This document shows positions 1 to 6,673 of a DNA stretch of 51,214 nucleotides, one piece after another. How positions within the stretch are numbered: position 1 is the first letter of the stretch; the number at the start of each line of letters is the position of its first letter. Source of the stretch: an uncultured Verrucomicrobiales bacterium. Lineage in GTDB: Bacteria; Verrucomicrobiota; Verrucomicrobiia; Verrucomicrobiales; Akkermansiaceae. The notes beneath the pieces are model-generated. The model was not told the origin of the DNA, searched no databases, and saw only the letters and a list, made by a program, of their open reading frames with translations. The stretch covers positions 1 through 51,214 of the forward strand of contig CASICJ010000021.1 of NCBI GenBank assembly GCA_949373085.1. Direction: 5' to 3'. The position numbers were made by a program, and so were the translations under genes.

Positions 1-2226
1 GTCCTCATCATTGCTATTGATCGTCACCGTTGCGGATTTCAGCCCCGATGAGGTCGGGCGAAAGCCAATGACCAGATTGCCGGAGCTATTCGCAGTCAGC
101 GAAGAACCAGGATCAGAGATAACGCGGAACTGGTTGCTATTTGCCCCACTAAGCTGAAATCGATTCCCGCTAAAATTGAGAGTTCCTGTGCCACTATTCC
201 GAATGACGAAGGTGCGCTGCTCTTCGCTATCCACATTGATCCCTTCGAAGTCAGTATTGTCAGACGCCCGAGGGGAACTGTCACCATTTATGATTCCCAA
301 TCCTGAGCCTGCCAAATTGATATCAGGAATTGGAGTTACGCCAGCGGCCACTTGTAAAAGTGGTGACGAAATTGAATCGGTATTGTCGGACTCCGAGGAC
401 TCAGCCACATCTCCTTCGGAGTCGATCACCCACCCAACTCGATAGGAACCCGGACTGAGTGATTCTGGAATGGTAACGACCGCGCCAAGTTGTTGTCGGG
501 AACCAGCCGCCAGGGACGATATCTCTAGTTGCCCAAGAGAAATGTCTGGCGAAAATTTATCGATTTCTCTTGAGAGAAAGCATTCCACCGTAAAAGTCGT
601 GGCATTGGCGCTGCCCGTGTTGGCAATTTCTCCGCGGACGGTCACTTCATCCCCCGCCATCACGGAGGCACTTGAGAGGCTTTGGCCGGATGCATCTCCA
701 GCTGTAAGATTCGCTCTCGCGACAGCCCCTCCAAAACCAATATCAACCGTCATCACAACTCCATCGTTTGAGATGTTTTCGACCCGAATACCGGTCGCAT
801 TTCCATCGTATCCTGCCGAGGAAGGATTGGAGCTTGGAGTGAGGAAACCCCCACTTCGATAGAGATCGTCAGCGTCCACTCGGCCACCGCCAAATTGCTC
901 AATGTCTTCGCGACCGTCGGCTTGCACGAGCTTCACCAACTTGTGAGCAGTGGCACCTCCCCGATCGGTATTCGAGAACGCAAAATCACCTCCACTCGAG
1001 TCCAAGGTTGCGTCGACATGCCAAATGGCGAGCCCGTTGGAAGGGAGGTTCGAATCTCCACCATCGTTTCCAATACGAAACCGGTTCTCGATGAGGAAGA
1101 ATTCCTGGAAGGGTGATTGTCCGATATCAGGAAAAATAACAACGGCTTTGTCGTCGGCATTACTCGTATCGCCCGATGCACGCAGAACGCGACTTTCGGA
1201 GGCCCCTCCAGAAACAATCTCGGGCTCAATCCAATCGAGCATCCAACGGAGGAAGGCATTGGGGTTTCCGACATTTCCATCCATGACATCGTATCCTCCT
1301 ACCCCCCCTTCAAGACCACTATTCTTTTTGTAGTCATAAAGATCTGGGAGACCCAACAAGTGCCCCGTCTCGTGAATGAGGGTTTGAGGGTCAAAGTCCG
1401 TATCATCAGCTCTAGGATCAAGACGTTGCCAGGTAAAGGTTCCGAGACGCTTCCCATCAAAGAGAGTGGTCTGAGCATCAGGGACATAGAAACTCCATTG
1501 ATAAGCCCACCAAAAAGATGACCATCCTCCACTTTGACCCGAATAGAGAACATTGAGCCCGTCGATGAAGCCGTCTCCATTATTATCATATTGCGAAAAA
1601 TCGTGATTATCGTCGAAGGAACGCAAGGCCTCCGAAATCATATCGAAGAGAATCTGGTTATCCCCTTCTGCGCCGAGGGGGGCGTATGTCAGCTGATTGT
1701 TTGGGAAGGTGTAGAACCCGAGAACATTGCCACGCAGCGTGAGTTTCCCCTCTGAAGCTCTCTTGTAATAGGCGGCCAAACTTTCGAAGGGGGCGAACTG
1801 CTTCGCGATCTCCGTACCATCGCCATAGATATTGTCGAAGATTGCGCTGGGCGTCATCTGAGGAAACCGCTGCGAGGCCCGCTGATCGGGGAAATCCACA
1901 AGAAGAGTGAGAGTTTTGGGACTCCCCGTCGTTGGAATCCCCCGCCGATCCGAAGGAGGCGCGAACTGCGGCATGCGCTGCTGAATTTCCTTATTGCTCA
2001 GGCCCTCGGCTTGGAGCTTGGCCTTGGCGATCTTATGCTTGGCCTCGGCAAAGAGTTCTTCCGAGAAATGGCTGTGCCCCAAGGCTTCGACCGCTCGCAA
2101 ACGCTCTTCGTAGATCCCTTGCTCTTTCAGCTTGGCAATCTCTTCTGGCGTTGGCGGCTGGTGTCCATGAGCTAGTCCAAGGCAACTAATGAGGGCGAGG
2201 AGTTGTCGTGTTGTTCGTGTTTTCAT
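1..2226 (-). CDS. Secreted M6-family metalloprotease with CARDB and choice-of-anchor domains (C-terminus outside window)
   Basis: A reading frame open from the ATG at 2226 to the left window edge (742 codons, no stop) encodes an exported zinc protease. The N-terminus has a short signal peptide (MKTRTTRQLLALISCLGLAHG) and a charged pro-region to about residue 90. The catalytic domain carries HETGHLLGLPDLYD near residues 285-298, the HExxH...GLPDLYD zinc site of M6 (immune inhibitor A-like) peptidases. About residues 500-600 look like a CARDB adhesion module (ESDNT ending). From about 625 a choice-of-anchor D/HYDIN-like beta-sandwich runs off the window. A C-terminal sorting signal may lie outside. 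It probably degrades extracellular protein; substrate unknown. It is transcribed away from the cbiX-like gene, with 834 bp between them. The family call is firm; the domain borders are approximate. Confidence 0.9.
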   Translation of the reverse strand, partial: MKTRTTRQLLALISCLGLAHGHQPPTPEEIAKLKEQGIYEERLRAVEALGHSHFSEELFAEAKHKIAKAKLQAEGLSNKEIQQRMPQFAPPSDRRGIPTTGSPKTLTLLVDFPDQRASQRFPQMTPSAIFDNIYGDGTEIAKQFAPFESLAAYYKRASEGKLTLRGNVLGFYTFPNNQLTYAPLGAEGDNQILFDMISEALRSFDDNHDFSQYDNNGDGFIDGLNVLYSGQSGGWSSFWWAYQWSFYVPDAQTTLFDGKRLGTFTWQRLDPRADDTDFDPQTLIHETGHLLGLPDLYDYKKNSGLEGGVGGYDVMDGNVGNPNAFLRWMLDWIEPEIVSGGASESRVLRASGDTSNADDKAVVIFPDIGQSPFQEFFLIENRFRIGNDGGDSNLPSNGLAIWHVDATLDSSGGDFAFSNTDRGGATAHKLVKLVQADGREDIEQFGGGRVDADDLYRSGGFLTPSSNPSSAGYDGNATGIRVENISNDGVVMTVDIGFGGAVARANLTAGDASGQSLSSASVMAGDEVTVRGEIANTGSANATTFTVECFLSREIDKFSPDISLGQLEISSLAAGSRQQLGAVVTIPESLSPGSYRVGWVIDSEGDVAESSESDNTDSISSPLLQVAAGVTPIPDINLAGSGLGIINGDSSPRASDNTDFEGINVDSEEQRTFVIRNSGTGTLNFSGNRFQLSGANSNQFRVISDPGSSLTANSSGNLVIGFRPTSSGLKSATVTINSNDED

Positions 2227-2283
2227 TTTCAATAAAGAAGCGGGAAACAAAATCGTGGAGCTCCCGAAACCGAATCAGGAAAA

Positions 2284-2300
2284 ACCGTTCAAGTAACGGT
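2284..2300 (-). promoter_or_regulatory. Stem-loop in the leader of the M6 protease gene
   Basis: ACCGTT and AACGGT form a perfect 6-bp inverted repeat around a 5-nt loop. On the minus strand it is followed by a T stretch and lies about 60 nt before the protease start. It could be a leader hairpin, an attenuator or an operator; the role is inferred only. Confidence 0.3.
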
Positions 2301-2400
2301 GTATACCATGCGTCTCTGCCTTCTAAACTCAAGTTTATTTAAGTTTGTTATGTTGCACGCTATTTTCAATAGCAAAGAACTTTTGCCGCCAGATGATGCC

Positions 2401-2432
2401 CTCCAAAAACAAAAAGCAAATTCCTAGCAATC
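2401..2432 (+). repeat. Dispersed intergenic repeat, copy A
   Basis: Contains AAGCAAATTCCTAGCAATC, the 3' core of the family. The 5' half is not clearly present. It lies between the divergent protease and cbiX-like genes. Confidence 0.75.
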
Positions 2433-2821
2433 AATCATGAAACCACCAAGGAGGGGGAATTTGTGGTCATCTTGAACGGGACGATCCGTTGCATGAGCCC
2501 TTACCTTTACAGAAGAAGTAAGGCGGTGGGAAAGACCGTTTTTTTGACGGTTTTCTTCGTGAATGCGAACCCGGCAGAGTTGTTATCAACCCCTCATTAG
2601 GTCGAGATCCCTCTGCTTCTTTTCGTCCCAAACAGTAGGCTCACGGCTTGAGATGGTCACCTAGTCAAACAGAGGATGAGCGCCAAGGTCGGACAGGAGT
2701 CAACCCGTTCTCGATCTCTTCTCATGGTTCGGACTCCGGCACTCGCGCTCCTGATTCTCGGGACAGGGATCACCCTCCTTTCTCCCCCATGAACTCCACC
2801 CAATTCCGCTCTTCGCGGACT

Positions 2822-2849
2822 TTCCGCCAGAAGCAAATTCCTAGCAGTC
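2822..2849 (+). repeat. Dispersed intergenic repeat, copy B
   Basis: CCGCCAG followed by AAGCAAATTCCTAGCAGTC, a perfect match to the 19-base 3' core. The 5' half is not recognisable. Confidence 0.8.
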
Positions 2850-2951
2850 TCGTTTCAATTTATCATGGCTTTTAGGGTCCAATCATCCTGGGAAATAGAA
2901 TCCTAGCTATATTGTTCTATCAACACCCCCCGTTTCGCCCCTCTCCGATCC

Positions 2952-3002
2952 CTTCAATGAAGCCCTACGGCGCCGCACCCCAAAAGCAAATTCCTAGCAA
3001 CC
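2952..3002 (+). repeat. Dispersed intergenic repeat, copy C
   Basis: The core AAGCAAATTCCTAGCAACC at the 3' end is preceded by a diverged 5' half (TTCAATGAAGCCCTAC). It ends 58 bases before the cbiX-like start and is the left boundary of that one-gene module. Confidence 0.75.
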
Positions 3003-3060
3003 AACTTCCGAAGCCCCGTGCTGGACAACCGCCCAACACGTGCAATTTTAGTGGCACAAC

Positions 3061-3945
3061 ATGAGTGAAGAAATCTGTTATTTGATCAGCGACAACGGGT
3101 CCTACCGCCCGGAGGCAACTTTTAGCTTACGCAGTCTTGCAGAAAGATTGGGTAAGAAGGTAGGCGAAACCATTCATCCGGTTTCTCTTCTCCACTCGAC
3201 CAAGATTTCTTCCAACAAACTCAATGACATCCCGGCGGAGGTTTTCGAGTCCTTCGTCCTGAAGAAACTCGAAGAGGGCGTTCGCAGATTCCATGTGACC
3301 CCCATGTTCTTTGGTCCCACTGCGGCCATTCTTGAATACATGCCTCAACGTGTGGAAGTCATGAGGGCCACCTGGCCTGACCTCCAAGTGCGCATCAGTC
3401 CCTGCGTGGTCGATTTGGATGATCCGGGTGACGAGCGCATGGCACAGATCCTCATCGACCAGATTCATGCCTCCCGTGAGAAGTGCGGATTCACCTCTCC
3501 TTCCATTGCACTCGTGGACCACGGCGCACCTCGTATCAAGGTCACCGAAGTGCGCAACCATCTAGGCGAGCAAGTTCGCCGCCTTCTTCCAGAATGTGAA
3601 TTCCCTCAGGTCGTGGCCTGTTCCATGGAGCGCCGTGATGGCGATGAGTATGCTTTTAACGAACCTCTCCTCGAACGCGTCATCGGCACCGAGGGTTTCC
3701 GCAACGAAATCATTGTCTCTATGCTCTTCGCCTCACCCGGCCGCCATGCCGGGCCCGGTGGCGATGTCGCTAAGATCTGCGAGGAAGCCGCCGAGTCCCA
3801 TCCAGACCTCCAGTGGCAGATGAGCGAGCTCGTGGCCGGGCACGACGGCATCATCGACATCCTGAGCGACCGCTTCGCGGAGGGGCAGGCCTCCGACCCA
3901 GTTTCCTGGGAGGGTGAGATCCCTAACTGGGAAGCCCCGAAGTAG
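3061..3945 (+). CDS. CbiX-like (sirohydrochlorin chelatase family) protein, two tandem chelatase-like halves
   Basis: This 294-residue cytosolic protein resembles two CbiX modules in tandem. CbiX/SirB enzymes insert Co2+ or Fe2+ into sirohydrochlorin for B12 or siroheme. The second half starts LVDHGAPR, with the family's active-site-type histidine at about residue 154, and has a PGRHAGPGGDV segment. The first half starts LISDNGSYRPEA, with asparagine (residue 12) at the equivalent histidine position, and contains HVTPMFFGPTAAI with His78. The start is the only good ATG and lies just after repeat copy C. The gene stands alone between copies C and D. Sulfite reductase, a siroheme enzyme, is encoded 7 kb downstream, so siroheme metallation is a reasonable but unproven role. 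Exact chelatase activity and metal are not certain. Confidence 0.75.
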   Translation: MSEEICYLISDNGSYRPEATFSLRSLAERLGKKVGETIHPVSLLHSTKISSNKLNDIPAEVFESFVLKKLEEGVRRFHVTPMFFGPTAAILEYMPQRVEVMRATWPDLQVRISPCVVDLDDPGDERMAQILIDQIHASREKCGFTSPSIALVDHGAPRIKVTEVRNHLGEQVRRLLPECEFPQVVACSMERRDGDEYAFNEPLLERVIGTEGFRNEIIVSMLFASPGRHAGPGGDVAKICEEAAESHPDLQWQMSELVAGHDGIIDILSDRFAEGQASDPVSWEGEIPNWEAPK

Positions 3946-4024
3946 TAAACTTCAGGTTATCATCTGCGCAGCAGCAGCAGGCCAAGTCCGCTGAACAACC
4001 CCATTTGAACCCCGCCATCTCCGG

Positions 4025-4074
4025 TCCAAATGCGACTTCAACCCTTTCCCGCCAAAAATAAATTGCTAGTCGTT
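4025..4074 (+). repeat. Dispersed intergenic repeat, copy D (full length)
   Basis: It carries both halves: TCCAAATGCGACTTCAA and GCCAAAAATAAATTGCTAG. It aligns without gaps to copies F, G and H, except for a shift after CTAG. It lies 79 bases after the cbiX-like stop and 77 bases before the oxidoreductase start. Confidence 0.85.
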
Positions 4075-4151
4075 TAACTCAGCATCACGATCTCCCTTGG
4101 TATCAATGATACCGCCGCGGCCTTCCATCTAAATCCCCCCATCACCATCCT

Positions 4152-5492
4152 ATGAAAATCCCGAACCAGCCCACCCGCCGCAATTTCCTCCATACCTCCG
4201 GGCTTGCCAGCCTCGGCCTCACCGCCAGCGCCAGTGGTCAAAAACGCCGCGCCCTCGCCACAGAAGACAAACTTAATCTTGCTTTCATCGGCCCAGGCGG
4301 CCGCGGCTTCTCCAACCTCTCAGCTCTCGCCTCCGAAAACATCGTCGCTTTTGCAGACGTCGACGACGCCCGCGCAGCCAACGCCTACGGCAAATACCCG
4401 GACACCACCCGCTACCGCGACTTCCGAGCCATGCTCGACAAGGAGGCCAAAAACATCGACGCCGTCGTCATCAGCACCCCTGATCATACCCACGCCATTG
4501 CCGCCGTCGCCGCTATGCAGCACGGCCTCCACGTCTACTGCGAAAAACCCCTTGCCCACTCCATCTACGAGGTGCACCGGATGCAACAGGAAGCTAAAAA
4601 AGCCGGCGTTGTTACCCAAATGGGCCAACAGGGTCACGCCATGGAAGGCTCCCGCCGCGCTGTCGAAGTCATCCGCTCCGGCGCCATCGGCGAGGTCGAA
4701 GAACTCCACGTCTGGACCGATCGCCCCAACGGCTGGTGGCCACAGGGAGTAAAACGCCCAGCCGGGTCTCCAGCCGTCCCAAAAACACTCGACTGGAACC
4801 TCTGGCTCGGCCCCGCACCTGAACGCCCCTACCATCCTGATTACGTCCCCTTCAAATGGCGCGGTCGCTGGGACTTCGGCACCGGCCCCATCGGAGACAT
4901 GGCTGTCCACAATCTCGACACCGCCTTCTGGGCGCTCGAACTTGGCCTACCCAAATCTGCCCGCGTCATCGACGCCGCCGAAGCCACCCCCGACTGCCCA
5001 CCACTGTGGTCCGTCACCCAGCTCGACTACCCCGCTCGCGGCAACGCCCCACCAGTCAAACTCACCTTCTACGACGGCAAAAAACTCCCCCCGGCTGATC
5101 TCTTCCACGGCGAACCCATCCCCACCAACGGCTCCCTCATCATCGGCAGCACCGGCACACTCTTCACCCGCACCTGGCATGGTGGCCTCACCGACGACGA
5201 CATGTTCATGCTCCTTCCCCACAAGCAATTCGTCGGCTACCAACCGCCCCTACCAACTCTCCCACGCACCCCCGACAACCATACCGAATGGGCCCTCGCC
5301 TGCAAAGGCGGACCGCCAACCCAGTCGAACTTCGACTACGCTGGAAACCTCACCCAAGGTCTCCTTATCGGCCAACTCGCCCTCCGCACTGGGAAAAAAA
5401 TCCTTTGGGATCCCAACACCAACCGTGCCATCAACTGCCCCGAGGCCGACCCCTTCATCCGCCCGGAGTTCCGTCCCGGCTGGGAAGTTTAA
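4152..5492 (+). CDS. Gfo/Idh/MocA-family NAD(P)-dependent oxidoreductase, Tat-exported
   Basis: A 446-residue oxidoreductase with a twin-arginine leader (TRRNFLHTSGLASLGL), so folded export to the periplasm is expected. A Rossmann domain follows (LAFIGPGGRG; AFADVDD), then STPDHTHA and the signature EKPLAHS near residues 136-142, which holds the catalytic-type lysine of the family. The C-terminal half is the usual alpha/beta substrate-binding domain, ending at GWEV. Many PVC bacteria encode dozens of such proteins for sugar or polyol oxidation; the substrate cannot be read here. It is the only gene between repeat copies D and E. Its third codon positions are almost uniformly C, unlike the neighbours, and this bias produces long spurious frames on both strands. 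That suggests a separate origin or strong codon selection. Confidence 0.93.
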   Translation: MKIPNQPTRRNFLHTSGLASLGLTASASGQKRRALATEDKLNLAFIGPGGRGFSNLSALASENIVAFADVDDARAANAYGKYPDTTRYRDFRAMLDKEAKNIDAVVISTPDHTHAIAAVAAMQHGLHVYCEKPLAHSIYEVHRMQQEAKKAGVVTQMGQQGHAMEGSRRAVEVIRSGAIGEVEELHVWTDRPNGWWPQGVKRPAGSPAVPKTLDWNLWLGPAPERPYHPDYVPFKWRGRWDFGTGPIGDMAVHNLDTAFWALELGLPKSARVIDAAEATPDCPPLWSVTQLDYPARGNAPPVKLTFYDGKKLPPADLFHGEPIPTNGSLIIGSTGTLFTRTWHGGLTDDDMFMLLPHKQFVGYQPPLPTLPRTPDNHTEWALACKGGPPTQSNFDYAGNLTQGLLIGQLALRTGKKILWDPNTNRAINCPEADPFIRPEFRPGWEV

Positions 5493-5816
5493 TAAACCAC
5501 CTTATCCAGTGAAAGTCTGAGCACCACCGCCAGTGCATGGGTTACTTTCAATTGTCCGTCTCCAGATCGTAACCCTTTCCCGCTAAAAGCAATTTCCTAG
5601 CAGTCTTTGCGGATGCTCAAGTTATCCGCAGTCTCGGTGGCGCTAAGCCTTCCTTCTTGATAGAGAGCTTCGGCAACCATTGCTTTTTCTGGGCTTCTTC
5701 AAACAGTGCACCTTGGCGACGGTGAGTCCTACTATGGTGCACTCACGAATCCTGCTCGACTCGGGTGCTTTTCTAAAAGGTTGGAAATTTTTTAAGATCT
5801 GATTGATTCGGGACGA
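5493..5816. other. Intergenic region with repeat copy E and two inverted repeats
   Basis: No gene seen. Repeat copy E (5561-5605) is followed at once by a perfect inverted repeat, TGCGGAT (5608-5614) with ATCCGCA (5624-5630) and a 9-nt loop. A second one pairs AGTGCACC (5705-5712) with GGTGCACT (5736-5743). They could be leader structures or operator sites for the HAD/symporter operon. No clear -35/-10 pair was identified. Confidence 0.5.
5561..5605 (+). repeat. Dispersed intergenic repeat, copy E
   Basis: TCCAGATCGTAACCCTTTCC leads into CGCTAAAAGCAATTTCCTAG and CAGTC. The 3' core has one A-to-T change and the 5' half is diverged. It starts 68 bases after the oxidoreductase stop and 211 bases before the HAD gene. 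Confidence 0.8.
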
Positions 5817-6671
5817 ATGCGGGGTGTTTCAACCAAGCCCTCGCCTGGGCCAAACCAAGAGCGCTTGAAAAGAGTGCGTCATGTCGTGCTTGATATGGAC
5901 GGCACGATCTATCTGGGAGGGCGTCTGTTTGCTGAAACTTTGCCATTTCTGGCGACCCTAGGGGAGTTAGGAATTAGCTGGGATTTTTTGACAAACAATA
6001 ATTCAAAGAGCCGGGCGGATTACGTGGAATCTCTGGGGCTGATGGGCATTGTCTTAGAAGCGGAACAGGTGGTCATGTCAACCGATGCGTGCGTCGCCAC
6101 TTTACTTGGTGACTTTCCGGAAGTACGCCGGATTTTCGTGCTGGGAACGTCCGGAATGAAAAAGGATATAGGGGATGCGGGATTTGAGGTGGTGGCGGAG
6201 GACGAGTGTGATGCGGTGGTAGTAGGTTACGATACCAGCTTGAACTACCATCATCTTTGTCGGGCAGCCTACTGGATCGGACAGGGTAAGCCATATCTTG
6301 CGACTCACCCGGACCTTGTGTGCCCGACCGAAATGGAAACTATTCTGCCGGACTGTGGGGCAATCTGCGCTCTGCTGGAGTCGGCGACGGGGAGAAAACC
6401 GGACCAAGTGTCGGGGAAGCCCAACCCGGCAATTCTTGAGGCGGTCATGAATCGGAGGGGGCTGACGGCGGGAGAGGTGGTGATGGTCGGAGATCGAATT
6501 TACACAGACATGCTTATGGCCCGGGAAGCGGGAGTTCTGGGGGCATTAACCTTGACGGGCGAAGCCACGCGAGAAGAGGTTATTGACCCAGCATCTGCTC
6601 CTGATTTGATCATCAATGACCTCGGCGAATTGGAGGCCTTGTTGAGATCCACGCGATCAACACCTCTTTAA
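5817..6671 (+). CDS. HAD-superfamily (IIA, NagD-like) sugar/nucleotide phosphatase
   Basis: 284-residue cytosolic phosphatase. HAD motif I is LDMDGTIYLGG (DxDGT, residues about 25-35), motif II is FLTNNNSKS, the conserved lysine is in SGKPNPAILEAV, and motif IV is VMVGDRIYTDMLMAREAG (GDRxxTD). The layout and length match the NagD/AraL/phosphoglycolate-type IIA branch, which hydrolyses small phosphometabolites; the substrate is not predictable. The stop lies two bases before the symporter ATG, so the two genes are almost certainly co-transcribed, perhaps coupling solute uptake to dephosphorylation. The first ATG fits family length; no strong ribosome binding site is visible. Confidence 0.9.
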   Translation: MRGVSTKPSPGPNQERLKRVRHVVLDMDGTIYLGGRLFAETLPFLATLGELGISWDFLTNNNSKSRADYVESLGLMGIVLEAEQVVMSTDACVATLLGDFPEVRRIFVLGTSGMKKDIGDAGFEVVAEDECDAVVVGYDTSLNYHHLCRAAYWIGQGKPYLATHPDLVCPTEMETILPDCGAICALLESATGRKPDQVSGKPNPAILEAVMNRRGLTAGEVVMVGDRIYTDMLMAREAGVLGALTLTGEATREEVIDPASAPDLIINDLGELEALLRSTRSTPL

Positions 6672-6673
6672 TC

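Larger units (their letters stand above)
2227..3060. other. 834-bp non-coding region with three repeat copies and stem-loops
   Basis: No convincing gene. It holds repeat copies at 2401-2432, 2822-2849 and 2952-3002. On the minus strand, in the leader of the protease gene, 2284-2300 is a perfect ACCGTT/AACGGT inverted repeat with a 5-nt loop followed by T's. CCTTAC (2499-2504) pairs with GTAAGG (2518-2523), and 2530-2555 is an ACCGT/ACGGT stem-loop with extended arms. A 22-codon reading frame at 2724-2792 encodes a signal-peptide-like string (VRTPALALLILGTGITLL) and then stops; it could be the remnant of a lost secreted gene, but this is weak. No cobalamin riboswitch was recognised upstream of the cbiX-like gene. 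Confidence 0.6.

Noticed and set aside
2648..2875. 75-codon plus-strand frame running through repeat copy B
   Set aside because: Low-complexity serine/arginine product that includes the repeat; no family resemblance.
4204..5520. Long frames on both strands inside the oxidoreductase gene
   Set aside because: Explained by the extreme C-ending codon bias of the real gene; products are low-complexity proline/serine/threonine or glycine/valine.
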